Shown here piece after piece: positions 9,168 through 20,154 of a stretch of 64,000 bases of DNA. Origin of the DNA: Argyresthia goedartella (Eukaryota; Arthropoda; Insecta; Lepidoptera; Argyresthiidae); the NCBI GenBank assembly GCA_949825045.1, contig OX463832.1, positions 17,788,552 to 17,852,551 of the forward strand. The letters are read 5' to 3'. Positions within the stretch are counted from its first letter, which is position 1, and the number at the start of each line of letters is the position of its first letter. Position numbers and translations under genes: made by a program. The notes beneath the pieces were generated by a model. That model ran no database searches. It was not told the origin of the DNA and saw nothing but the letters and a program-made list of their open reading frames with translations.

Positions 9168-10596
9168 TTATTTTTTATTATACAGAAATTTATTAACAAG
9201 GGCTTCCTTAAAGTAGTCATTATAAAACTTCTCTAATTTTTCTAACATGCTTTCTATAAAACAATTGTTCCTTTGGATCACCATTACTTTAAAATCACTT
9301 ATTGTATAAACACAAAAGTATGCATTTTCTCTTCCACTGCACATCATTTGCCCCTGTACTTGGTAGTAATAATTATGACTTTCATTTAGTCTTAATAATC
9401 CTGTCTTTTCACACAGGTATAAGTAGGGTACATTTTCTGGAGAAATCTTTTGATTGCGTGCTGTGTATGGGCACTTAACTTCCAGTACACTACTTGCGCC
9501 CACTAATCCGTCTGGTGTGGAAGCTAGAAACTGTTTTTCTTTATGAATTATAATGCCACATTTCCTTGCAACCAGATTTGTTTTTACCTCAAACTGGTGC
9601 ACAGCTTCAGCTTCATATCTCAGACCATGTTTGATTGCTGCAGTTGCCACATCCACATTTTTTACTAAAGTTTTAGCCAGGTTTTTCATATTGCTGTTGC
9701 AGGTTTTGATTATCTTGCCATAAATAAAACTATGAATCCTCGTGAGTCGTTCTCTTTTCCATTCGTTTTTATTTCGTCTGGTCTTTTCTTCCACTTGCTG
9801 GATTCCTTCTTCTGTGAGGATCATGTTTTCTAGGAATGCCTCTTCAGTAGTTTTTTCTAGGTAATCATGATCCCCGAAAATGCTGGGTTTGTCTGCAGGT
9901 TTTATTATTTGAGCCATTGGCATAGTCACTGTAGATGTGTTGTTGGACTGGCCACAAAAGTTTGCAATTTTCTTTTTAAAATTACTTATATAACTTTCTG
10001 CAGATTCCGCTATTGGTCTTGGATCAAATACTGCCATTTTCTTATATTGTTCGTCTCTGAATTTGAGTGTGATATCTTCAGCCTTGAAAGGATCTCTGGA
10101 ATGTATTTTACTTGGCCGATGAAATGTTTGAATATTGGTAGTAACGCTTGATTTAGTTTTGATTGTTTTATTTTCACTCATATCTACTATGCCCAGGATC
10201 ACCACCAAAACATGCTTACACTGGGAATATGGTCCCATTCCAGCAGCACATTCACATTGTGCCTCTATTATTAGGTGATTTTTCACTTTGGTTGTGACAT
10301 TATAGGTAATGTTTTTCCTCATCTCTGAAGCAACCATTCCAGTGAAATAATAATCATTATCCACTATAGCTATACGGCACGACATTAGAAAGTATTCTTG
10401 GTACATGTTGTGCGATGTTACTACATCGTCTCTTTCTGTGACCTGGCAAAAGATTTCTAGGTCCTCTGAACTCAGTGCCGGCATTGCAGAGTTACTGGTG
10501 ACGTCTCGGAAATGTTGAGGTGCTGGTACAGTGATTTTGTAAACTGATTCGGGATCAGATACAAGAGGTCCAAAGAGTTTGTCGTAATCTTCAAGT
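9168..10596 (-). CDS. SAP-SWIM-YqaJ nuclease, exon 2 (SWIM zinc finger and YqaJ domain)
   Basis: With exon 1 (10936-11051) this gives an unbroken protein of about 514 residues. Acceptor TTGTTGCAG precedes 10596, and the join restores the reading QR-LEDYDKLFGPL. Residues near 153-167 form a SWIM zinc motif (C-E-C, nine residues, C-K-H). The C-terminal third is a YqaJ/lambda-exonuclease-like PD-(D/E)XK domain: GLRYE (Glu near 367), STPDG (Asp near 401), LEVKCPY (Glu near 411, Lys near 413), then a Gln-containing helix YYYQVQGQMM. Such nucleases degrade or process DNA ends; in ISL2EU elements the accessory role is not established. No inactivating change is visible. Reading upstream of 10596 to 10682 enters a (TA)n run and is intron. 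Confidence 0.88.
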
Positions 10597-10935
10597 CTGC
10601 AACAATGAATAGTATAGTTATGTAACATATATATATATATATATATATGTATGTATATAGACTGTAGATAAGGGGGCGCCAAGTGTAGTATGGAAATTCA
10701 CTAAAGCCAAAAAATAGGTAAGACGTAGATGTTAGGTTCACATGTAAAACAACAAGATTGCCATTATAGGTTAGGCCACAACTCGCCAGACACCGGTCGA
10801 CCAAAGTTGTAAAGTGATCAGGCCAATATGGTGTGGCTGTGCTACATACACCTAATGCCCAATCTTGGCCAACGTTAAACTGGTCGGTGGACATAACACG
10901 AAGAGTATTTATTGTTGTAGATACAAACTACATAC
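10597..10935 (-). other. Intron of the SAP-SWIM-YqaJ gene
   Basis: 339-nt intron with donor CAGAG/GTATGT at 10935 and acceptor TTGTTGCAG at 10597. It contains a (TA)n microsatellite at about 10627-10649. Both splice sites are good matches and the coding phase (2) is kept. Confidence 0.8.
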
Positions 10936-11051
10936 CTCTGAATGAGCGTTGCCTTTTTCCCAGAAAGTTTCGCTTTTCGTTTTCGAAGCTCGTTTTTCAG
11001 GTCTGTCAGAGACCAAGAACCGTAATCCTTTCCCAGTGCTGGAAAACTCAT
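10936..11051 (-). CDS. SAP-SWIM-YqaJ nuclease, exon 1 (SAP domain)
   Basis: Starts at ATG 11051: MSFPALGKDYGSWSLTDLKN... The segment SLTDLKNELRKRKAKLSGKK is a SAP motif (helix L-x2-L-x3-L/LxxR, Gly-Lys-Lys, L-x2-R), a DNA-binding fold also used for AT-rich sites. It is 38 codons plus two bases, ending CAGAG/GTATGT. The start codon sits exactly where the terminal inverted repeat ends; the same bases in the left repeat read ACG. Confidence 0.85.
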
Positions 11052-11275
11052 GATGACAAAATCGAAGTCCAATACACAGGTAGGGGTCAATCGTAATGGC
11101 AAGCAAATGTCCAGGGTGCACGCGGAGGTCAGTCGAGGGAAGGAGCTACAAGAGTCCGAAAGAATAGCCAGGGTCGTCGTAATAGTCACAAAACAGAGGA
11201 GAACAGGAAAACAAAACATCGCGTATCCACAGGAGAAACGGATAGAATTTAGACAACATGACCAGCCACAGAACA
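11050..11275. repeat. Right inverted repeat of the ISL2EU element (promoter side of the nuclease)
   Basis: Reverse complement of about 6225-6450 with only scattered differences. It reads as an open frame on both strands only because the copies are recent and GC-richer. It must contain the 5' UTR and probably the promoter of the nuclease gene. Confidence 0.85.
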
Positions 11276-11569
11276 CAAATTATTGAATGAAGTCACCGAT
11301 CACAGATCTATTTTTGAAAGCCACGTCGAATCAAACGCTGTCTGCCGTAGCTTTCAGAACTATTTTTTTACTTTTTTTAGCTGTCAGAAAATCTCTCATT
11401 CCAATCGAACTTCGGTTCAACCATCTGTCAAAACCACAGATGTCAAAACATTAGCGCGATACGAAAAGTCCTTATAGTCGTGTTTCGGTTATGGTTCAGC
11501 TACGGTTCAGTTGATATCGACATACGAAACCGCTTGAGCATACACCTATTTAAACTCGCTCTGCAATAA

Positions 11570-12052
11570 TTGCCAACAACTTACGTGTAAACATTTAATT
11601 AAATTCAAAATTGTACACCATTCTATAGTGATTCCCAGTGGCTTCAAAACTGTGATATTCCCAAGTGCTAATTGTCAGTGGCCACCTCAGAAACATCTTC
11701 GAAAGATCCGAAAATCCTCCGAGTAACCGTCGTAAAACAGCTGAGCAAGTTCATCGCTCGCTGTTGCCGTGCGCGGTCAGTGACCTTGTTTCTCTCGCCC
11801 GTTCTTGCGCCGTACAGCGCCGCGCAGCTGCCTCTGTCTCGCACGCCTGCGAATCACGGAGCTTGAGTCACGCGACTGTGTCATCAGTATAGGAGCGCGA
11901 CCATCTCTCAGCGCTGGTACCTGTTCGTGAGTAGCTAACTTATAAATAAAATAAACTTCGACGGCGATGTATGTGTAACACCCACGCCCCTTGCGCCAGA
12001 GACCCAGGCTCGAATCTCAGCCGCGAAGTTTTGAAAATAGCATTTTGTTACA
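11570..12052 (+). mobile_element. 5' UTR/promoter region of a LINE
   Basis: GC-rich (CpG-rich around 11760-11900) leader directly upstream of the LINE ORF1 start. Internal promoters of LINEs are normally in this segment. The start of the element is not sharply visible; it is placed before CCCAGTGGCTTC. Confidence 0.5.
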
Positions 12053-13318
12053 ATGGAGGCAAATGAGTCAAATGATATTTCCTTCAATTTCGTCAATACA
12101 CAAAGGAGGAATAACATACAAGCTAGATCTACACAGGACTTATCTGCTGGAAATACGTTTCTCAACTCAACACTTCTAAATAACTCGATCAGTAATAGCT
12201 TACCTAACTTGTCAATCAGCGATACATCACATACACTAGAGCTGAAAAACCAAGTGCAGCAGTTACGCAGAGATTTAGACAGTGCAAATGAGGAAATTTC
12301 AAGCCTTGTAATGGAGCTCTCTAACTTTAAAAGTGAAAGTGTTAAACTCAAAAAGACGATCGAGAACTTTAAGAAAGTTACCAGTACAGGCAATTAAATG
12401 GAAGCACAAAAACACCAAGGAGGTTCTCAATGCCATTTCCATTTAAACCAACCTACAGAACTATAAATAAACCAATCCAACTGAGTTTAACACGTGGCCT
12501 TAACAGAAAATACACACAGTCTGTCTGTAATGTATTGGAAAAATCATTCGAAGAGCTGACAAAGAAGCAAGAAAATGAAATTGAAACACAAGAAAAGATA
12601 TTTTTTAGTACAAAGACATAAGCGAAAATAGAAACAAATAACATCACTAAACCGGCAAAGGGAAAGATTCTTATTTTAGCGGACCAACAAGGACGAAATC
12701 TTCGGGATCTACTGCAGGAACTGGTTGGGCAAAACTACCTAGTTACCTGCTTTAGTAAACCAGGTGCAATACTGGAAGATGTTCTAAAATCAGAAAGAGA
12801 AGAAGTTCTAAAGATGACCGAAGAAGACTACGTCATTCTGCTGGGAGGAACAAATGACAAAAATCCATACAGATTCCAATTTGGACTTCAATGCTGGATA
12901 AATGCGGCAAAAAAAACGAACATCATCACCTGTGAAATTCCACACAATAGGTACTTGAGCACTACGAAGTTAAATTATGAAATGAGGTTTATAAGTAGCC
13001 AACAAAAAAAATATGTCATTTATCTATATGAATTATCACCAATTTAGGGCAAGCCATAAAATGTTAAATTTAAAATTGTGCCGATCAATATTAAGTGAAA
13101 TTCTAAGTGTAGGATCCAAAATAAAAATGACAAAATGTAATTCAAATGTAAAATGTCACACAAAGTCAGAACAATCAACGCAAACTGATTTTACAGATGC
13201 AAACGTGAATGAGATAATAGAAAGATGTAATAATAACATAAATGATAAAACTGATAATGGTAAGGTCATAAATGTTGACAATAAAAATGTTGGTAAAAAG
13301 GATTTTTTTCGTGTATAA
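12053..13318 (+). pseudogene. LINE ORF1: coiled coil plus SGNH-esterase-like domain, broken
   Basis: ATG 12053 opens MEANESNDISFNFVN...; residues 65-110 are a coiled coil (LKNQVQQLRRDLDSANEEIS). It stops at 12397. In other frames it continues: a basic linker (12430-12621), then after a stop KGKILILADQQGRNLRDLL and MTEEDYVILLGGTNDKN to NIITCEIPHNRYLSTTKLNY, i.e. an SGNH-hydrolase-like fold with the G-x-N-D block (GGTND) conserved. The tail (13013-13318) is polar and ends beside ORF2. CR1/Daphne-type ORF1 proteins carry such esterase domains. At least three frame breaks. Confidence 0.75.
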
Positions 13319-14575
13319 TAGTATATTGTGATGCATCAAAATATAAATGGGTTAATCACAAAATCGGATGAACTAATGGCTCATCTTGAAGAATTAAAAA
13401 CTAACGGGAAGGATATTGATGTAATCTGTGCAACAGAACATAACATGTTAGAAAGCGACTGGAACCTACTAAACATCCCAAACTTCACACTAGCGTCTTG
13501 TTTTAATAGGAACAAACGTAATGGTGGAGCATGCATTTTACTGAAAAACATTCATAGTTTTAGAGAAATGATAGAAATAAAAAAGTATAACGTGCCAAAT
13601 GTCTTTGAGTACAGTGGTATCGAAATAACCGAGCATAAAATTATTGTCATATGCATCTATAGAGTCCCTTTATACGATAACAAAACTTTTGAAATATTTT
13701 TTTGTTCCCTCAATGACATGCTTCACGATTTTCTATATGATAAGAACTTCAAACTTATACTATGCGGAGATTTTAATAATGACCTACTTAAAAGATCAAA
13801 GAACAGTTTACGATTCGAAAACTTAAGAATGAGCTATAACTTAAAAATAGAAATCAAACAACCGACAAGACCCGCGAGCGGCACTTGTCTTGACAACATA
13901 GTCCACAATATACGAGGATGCACAAGTGAGGTCATAGAATTTGGTTTATCAGACCACTCCGCGCAAATCTTACAGTGCCCAGTGAAAAAATGTTATGTCC
14001 TGAAACACTGGTACATCAAAAAACGTGACTACAGCCCAGAAAACATGAAAAAGTTTGCGGAACATCTGAACTCTTTGTCTTTTGACGAAGTTTATAAATC
14101 GGAAGACCCAAAATATGCATTTACGAGTTTTTATGATATGTTCATTTTGCTCTATAAATTATGTTTCCCAGTAACAAAAGTAAAAATATCTTTATTACGT
14201 AAGCAAAACTGGATATCGAAAGGAATTAGACTATGTTGTAAGAAAAAACGAGAATTACTGTGGCAATATAGAAGATGTCGTAATGAAGGAAATAAACACA
14301 AATTTAAAGCTTATGCAAAACGGTTAAAAAATGTAATTTATCTAACACAAAGATCGCGAAATACCTATAGAATAAATATGGCAGAAAATAAATGCAAAGA
14401 AACGTGGAATATTATAAAAAATCACAAATAAACACACCAAAAGAATACATTGAAAAAAATGTTAAAGATGGTATAGCGATAACGGAACCAACGGACATTG
14501 CAGAATCATTTAATAACTTTTTTATTGACCTTACAAATGACTTATCAAATAATGTCCAAAGATTGAAGAAAATGC
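13319..14575 (+). pseudogene. LINE ORF2, endonuclease part, truncated before the reverse transcriptase
   Basis: From about 13328 a 367-residue frame is an APE-like endonuclease: HQNINGL at the N-terminus, ICATEHN (catalytic Glu), ICIYRVPLYDNKTFE, LILCGDFNNDL (catalytic Asp/Asn), TCLDNIVHN, and the final SDHSAQI (Ser-Asp-His). It continues through the linker (LLRKQNWISKGIR) and, after a -1 shift near 14430, PTDIAESFNNFFIDLTNDL, the usual pre-RT segment. At about 14575 the sequence changes abruptly to unrelated G-rich DNA; the RT domain is missing. Confidence 0.85.
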
Positions 14576-15244
14576 CTAGATTTTTTGGATTTCGGGGGAG
14601 TTGGAGGAGGAGAGGGGTTGGACGAGGGTTTGCCAAGAGTAGGGGGTCACCTCGCTCCGGCTCCCGGGTCTGCTGTAACGTGTGAACCTAACAAACCTAT
14701 CTTTAGTTTTTAAACACGAAGTGACCTAAAGCAACCAATTTGGTTTTGATAAACTCCATAAAGTAGTTAGTAAGTAAACAAAGCCAAAGTCATCCAGAGA
14801 ATCACGGATAAAACGAGAGCGCAACAGAACATTCACGAAACACGGAAGGAATCGGAATGAAATGAGCAAGTCATTATGTCAGAAAATACAAAATTGCTGA
14901 CGCAAATTTCTACCATTACAACAAAATCTTGTAATTTGTACTACAATCATGTACCAATATCCAACATTGGAGCTTTTGGGTTTGACATTTGTCGTTCCGA
15001 GATTGGCCAAGTTGTAAAAATCGCGTAAACATATTTTATAATTAATGTGCTAAAATGATGTTTCCTAAATCAGAAAATGGTATCAGAGGATAGCTAAGGA
15101 CCCCCCCTAACCACCTAAGTACTCCAATCTTCAAATTTCAATGTGTCTTATATAAGACCCAACCCGCGAATGTTTATGTTAAATTTTTAATTTTTTAAGA
15201 TATTGCTGACGCAGAAGTCACGGAATCGATTAGTGTACGTTTGC
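14576..15244. other. Unassigned DNA between the LINE break and the hAT element
   Basis: Begins with a G-rich, CpG-rich stretch (about 14580-14670) and turns AT-rich. No protein similarity seen. It and the sequence right of 21195 were contiguous before the hAT insertions. Confidence 0.4.
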
Positions 15245-17139
15245 TGCGTCTGCAGCGTTGCCAGAATGTTACTTTTGTAACATTTTACGTTACTTTTGAG
15301 CCTCTCATGTTACCTCCATGTTACAAGACTCAATATGTTACTTTCGTGTTACTTTTGGGTCAATATAAATAAACTATATAATTAATTATATTCCAGCAAA
15401 CAAAAAAATATCGTGAAAGTAGGGGCAGGGGGGGCTGCTGCCCACCCCTAGAAGATAAAATAAACACCAATTTTTAATAACGCTCTATATAGTCTGTGAT
15501 CATTTAACGTGTTTTGTTTGTGTTGTGATTCAACTTTTGTTGGGTTTGTTGATAGAGTATTATTTATATTAATTTTGCTGTAAACAGTTTGTACAGTGAC
15601 TTGTATTGCTAACAATACTTGGCAAGTAAATGTTGTGTTTACAATAGTTTTTATTTATTAAGAAAGTAGGTACCTACCTACCTAAGGAATCAGTAATTCA
15701 ACAACAAAGTCATGTAAGTTTGCAACTGGAATAAGTTTTTATTTTTTATTTTCATCCAAGTTACTAGTAAATAAGCATATACCTAGTGTGCCTTTTCACT
15801 GCACATTATATAGGTTCAAGAAGTTGGTGTAGCTATTTATAGCTTTTTATATTTACATTATGTTTTATTTAGTAACTTTAGTTTTGTTTTCTAACAGGGA
15901 TTGGGATTTGGTTGAGTATCGGCAAGCCTGGCTGTAGAATATTTGACTTTGTTAATCGACCTACGCTAATCCAAGGTTAATAGATACATATACTATCTAC
16001 CTACATAATTCTGCATAAAGTTTTTATTGTCTCTAGTATATGAACCAAAATGCTCATAACAGTGCTTGTGCCACTCATAGCCTTTCAAACCAATGCGCGC
16101 GACTTCCATTCCAGTGTGCCCAGTGTTGCCAGTCAAAAATTTGTCGCAGACGGTATTTTTTACACCTATTCATGTTGATGTCTCTTTCGTAAAAATTATG
16201 TGCACCTACTTACGTAAATGACTATACATGCAAAGTTTGCCATACGAAGCTTTGTCCATAGCCTTTATATGGACAGACACTTATTTGATTCGATTCATGT
16301 CCGTTTTTGGTGATGCCGTGATGTAATCTCAGTATCGAATCTTAAGATTTTTACGAATGCATGGTTTTTGTCTTGCTTTAATGCACTAACTTTGAATATC
16401 GCTCTTTTTTCATGTATGATGTGGTGGTGAATAATGTTTGTATTGCATGTTTTGCTATGATAACAAAATTAACATGTATCTAAAGATAATGAAGAAGTTT
16501 TTGACTGCTGTAGCCTCGACTCAAAAAGAAACAAAAGACAATGGAGAAAATATCGATAGTTCATTTGATAACGACTCCAGCGCGCAGCGCCGCCTGCTTT
16601 GGCGTCAGGACTGCGCAACGAAAAATATGAATTTTCGCCGCACTGACCTTGCGTCTTTAAACCTTAATTTAACCCCTTTAGACTTATGAAACGATTAAAA
16701 TAACAACTATATTGCTTAGACAGAGAGTTGTTTGTAACTGTTATCAATTAATTGTTAGGTAAATAATGTACTGTAGTATGATTTACGCATCTCGAAAGTA
16801 TTCAAATAGGATTATATTTTTTTTTCGTATTTCCTTTACCAGCATAGATATTTGCGATAAAAACACGGTATTAACTAAGAAATAGGCTAGAAGTAGTATT
16901 GACAATCAGTTTTCCACTCAAAAACAACGAAAATCGAGCACAAATCACCGAACAAATCACTATTTCTGACCCGGCAAACTCCAGCGATATCTTGCGAAGT
17001 CATGGAATGTTTACTTTACTTTTTTTTCTGGCTTTGAGTGAATGTATTTCACTGTACGGACTAGTTCACTAGTGACCTTTATTCATTGGCTGCGTTCATA
17101 AAAATTTAGGAAGGACTTTAGCGGATGACCTACTTTTGT

Positions 17140-17365
17140 TGACCCTGAGGGGGGGAGGGGGGGTTGGGGGAGGGGGTTAGATGCCCCCCCTACTACTCCC
17201 CCCCGCGGAAATGCCTAGTTTCTGAGATATGATTATTTAAAGTTTTGAGGTTATGTTGTTAAATTAAAACAAAATTTAGACTGACCTTGATCTTTAAGTG
17301 GGGGGAGGGGGAAGGGGGTAGATGCCCCCCCCCCCTACTACTCCCCCCCCGCGCGGAAATGCCTA
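17140..17365. repeat. Two G-run/C-run units (quadruplex- and hairpin-forming)
   Basis: Two copies, 141 bp apart, of a G-rich tract (several runs of 5-8 G), TAGATG, a C-run, TACTACT, another C-run and GGAAATGCCTAGTT. The G and C runs are complementary within each unit, so each can form a long hairpin, and the G tract meets the usual quadruplex rule of four G-runs. Confidence 0.85.
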
Positions 17366-17451
17366 GTTGCTTTATTCGAAAGGGTCATTTTTCTGCCTCG
17401 ACACCTTTCTCCTCCACAAATACTCCATAATGCTATCATCAAAATTTACAT

Positions 17452-17735
17452 GAAAAGTAGCCACAATAACCTACTCTCGCCAATCGTTTTTGTTTGCATA
17501 CACAGCGCTCCGCTCCGCTCCGCTCCGGTTTAGCTTCTTCAACGTTCTAACATAACCTATAACCCGATTGAAAAGTAGCCACAATAACCTACTCTAGCCA
17601 ATAGTTTTTGTTTGCATACGCTCCGCTCCGCTCCGCTCCGGTTTAGCTTCTTCAACGTTCTAACATAACCTATAACCCGATTGAAAAGTAGCCACAATAA
17701 CCTACTCTAGCCAGTTGTTTTTGCTTGTAAATATC
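17452..17735. repeat. About 2.4 copies of a 113-118-bp tandem repeat with a CGCTC block
   Basis: Units start at GAAAAGTAGCCACAATAACC at 17452, 17570 and 17683. Each full unit holds a short CGCTC pentamer array followed by GGTTTAGCTTCTTCAACG and ACCTATAACCCGATT. The first and second copies differ by an ACAG insert; the third is truncated. Confidence 0.9.
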
Positions 17736-18469
17736 GAGAGAACAAGAAAATAGAACATTCGCGAAGCTACTAGAAAAGGGACTACTACTTTGCCGCCCAA
17801 CCAAAAACGCAGCAAAACGCCCCAACAAATGCGTTCCATTTTAAACAAAAATGACAACTTTTTTATTATCAAAATTGATATTTTACGAAAGAAATACTAA
17901 ATTAACTTTGATTGACGTAAAATAAATAAACAAACATAAATTGCAAGTTAAATGAACGTTTTTATTAAAATAGGTATTATTAAAAAAATATTCCACATTT
18001 CCTCCTTTTTTTAGAGAATTCTCATCTTTTCAAATATGCGTACAACGAAATGTAGGCAATGTATTTTGACCACAGACAAGATTTAAACATATTATTTGCG
18101 TTGCGTTACATCATTTTACAAAGTATTTTCAGATTTTCAAAAAATCATATCTTAAAAACTATTGAATTCCGCACCCTGAAACTTTCAGGAAGATGATCAA
18201 ATGACCCCAACATGATGCTAAAAAAGTTTGGACGCCTCAGCGAGTAGGTCATCCGCTAAAGGTGAGCCAAAATTTAAAACAAATAAACGACCACAGATGT
18301 TACATGAAGTACGCAATATAAACGTGCGCTTCCGCGCGCGCTAAAAGTGAGACAAATTGGGTCTTGCGCAGTTAAGCTTTTGCCAGTTATGAGACAAATT
18401 GGGTCTCGCGCAGTTGAGTCGATAAGGCACCCCTGAAAAAAGAAGCAAATTTATAATTTTAAGGAAAAA

Positions 18470-20154
18470 TGGCTAGTAGACATTGCATTCAAAAATTAGA
18501 TTTCAAAAAGGGAGCAGCAAACCGGCTCAATCACGGCCTTTTGTGCAACTTGTAATTGCAATATGCTCAACCATAGGCCTGCTCTTATAAAGCATCAAAA
18601 TACAACTAAAACGTTAACGCTATTAGTAAAACAACATCCATAGACGAAGCTTTTAAACCGAAAAAAGAAGAAGAGCTAAAGAAAAGAGCTGAACTAAAAC
18701 TGTGTGCTTTTCTCGCTGAACATAACTTGCCACTGTTGTTGTCAGATGACTTAATTCCTTTTTTGGCTAGTACATTTCCTAATTCAGCAATAATCAAATC
18801 TGTAAATTTAGGAAGAACAAAAGCAACAAATATCTTAAAAACTGTACTTGGTCCAATACTGACAGAAGAACTTGTACCAAAACTCAAAAAAACAACATTT
18901 AGTGTAATAATGGATGAGACTACAGATATAAGCGTTAAAAAGCAATGTGCACTGGCAGTGATATTTTTTGATGAGGACGAATTCTTGGTTCGTACTCAAT
19001 TCCTTGACATGTATGAAGTTACTTCTGGAAAAGCTAAAGACCTCACAGATTACAAATATTCTTTAATGTTGATGTCCATAAAATTTTGAGTCCTTCGGTC
19101 ACAAGATGGCGGCACTAGAGGCTTGCGTTAACAGAGTATTAGAACAGTACAATGTACTCTCTGAGTACTTTAGACTCGAAATTTAAGAAGATCCTAGTAA
19201 AGTCACAGAGGAAATAATTGGCGTACTAGATAACAAACTCACAAAAGTTTACCTAGAATTTAAGTCGTACGTCCTAGATCTATTCAACGATTTCAACCGC
19301 CTGTTCCAGTCTGAAAAACCATTACTCCACCAATTAAAACCTGAAACACATAAATTAATAAAATCAATAGCCAGCAAACTACATGCAGTTCAATTACTGT
19401 AAAACTACTGATCCCTACCGAATAGAATATGCCAATCCAAGATTTTTTGTGCCCCTTGAGAAAATTTATTTGGGAGAAGCTGCACAATCATCAATTGAAG
19501 AACTGTCAAAAGAAATTCCTGAACCGAAAACCGAACTCACAGACTTCAAAAGAACCTGTCTTATGTTTTACATAGAATCAATAAAACAAATAACGCAACG
19601 ATACGATTTTGCTGACCGGCATACGATACGGCATTATTGAAGTCATTGAACCAAGCGTGGCACAAAAATTTGAAATAAAAGATTTATCTAGCGTGGTGAT
19701 CAGGTTCCCAAACATTAAAGATGATGTTAATGATGTGGAACTACAAAAATAATGGAAGAAGCATGCTTACCTTGACCATAATGACTTAGATTTGTCTCAA
19801 AATGTTGAATAATATTGGAGGAAAACTTTGAAGCTGAAGGATTTTAATGATACTCCAATATTTCCAAATTTAAAAAAGGTTATCGGGCTTTCACTTGTGT
19901 TGCCTTTTTCGAATGCATGCGTTGAACAAGTTTTCAGTCAACTTAGATTAATCAAATGTGAAAACAGGAACAGGCTAAACACTGCAACCATTTCTTTTTT
20001 GATGGCTACTAAAGCAAACATTAAAAACGCCACAAAATTTGAGCCTTCAAAAGCAATGATGCATGCAAAAATAACATACAGCAAGAGTGGTAAAGGTACT
20101 AATTGCACAATATTCTTAAGATCTCAAAAAGTTTTAAGTAACTATTTTTCATGA
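18470..20154 (+). pseudogene. hAT transposase relic
   Basis: Fragments in order on one strand: MASRHCIQKLDF (start, 18470), then EELKKRAELKLCAFLAEHNL and PLLLSDDLIPFLASTFPNS, FSVIMDETTDISVKKQC (first catalytic Asp block, about 18910), then after a gap FGHKMAALEACVNRVLEQY, LFNDFNRLFQSEKPLLHQLK, FFVPLEKIYLGE, and finally the C-terminal hAT dimerisation segment VLPFSNACVEQVFSQLRLIK and NRLNTATISFLM. Several stops and frameshifts. The family resembles hAT proteins with DUF4371/SCAN-like architecture. The BED-type N-terminal zinc finger is only partly visible. Confidence 0.8.

Larger units (their letters stand above)
6130..11330. mobile_element. ISL2EU-type DNA transposon (THAP-DDE transposase plus SAP-SWIM-YqaJ nuclease)
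   Basis: Two convergent genes lie between long inverted repeats (about 6230-6445 and 11055-11262). The plus-strand gene is a THAP-domain transposase of the DDE_4 type; the minus-strand gene is a YqaJ-type nuclease. That pairing is, to my knowledge, the hallmark of the ISL2EU group related to PIF/Harbinger. The inverted repeats are nearly identical inside and decay outside about 6170 and 11330, so the exact termini are not settled. A SINE sits in the transposase second intron. The nuclease gene is open and the transposase has one frameshift. Confidence 0.8.
17109..18268. mobile_element. Nested non-autonomous DNA transposon with G-rich and tandem repeats
   Basis: A perfect 19-bp inverted repeat CTTTAGCGGATGACCTACT lies at 17116-17134 and inverted at 18243-18261. 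Extending 7 bp outward to GG ends, it is flanked by direct 8-bp repeats AAAATTTA (17101-17108 and 18269-18276), consistent with a hAT- or P-type 8-bp duplication, although this AT-rich word is weak evidence. No coding capacity. Contains the two G-rich/C-rich repeat units and the CGCTC tandem repeat described separately. Confidence 0.7.

Noticed and set aside
10597..10682. N-terminal extension of the nuclease frame upstream of 10596
   Set aside because: It runs through a (TA)n microsatellite (IYIHIYIYIY); a good acceptor at 10597 and a SAP exon upstream give a better start.
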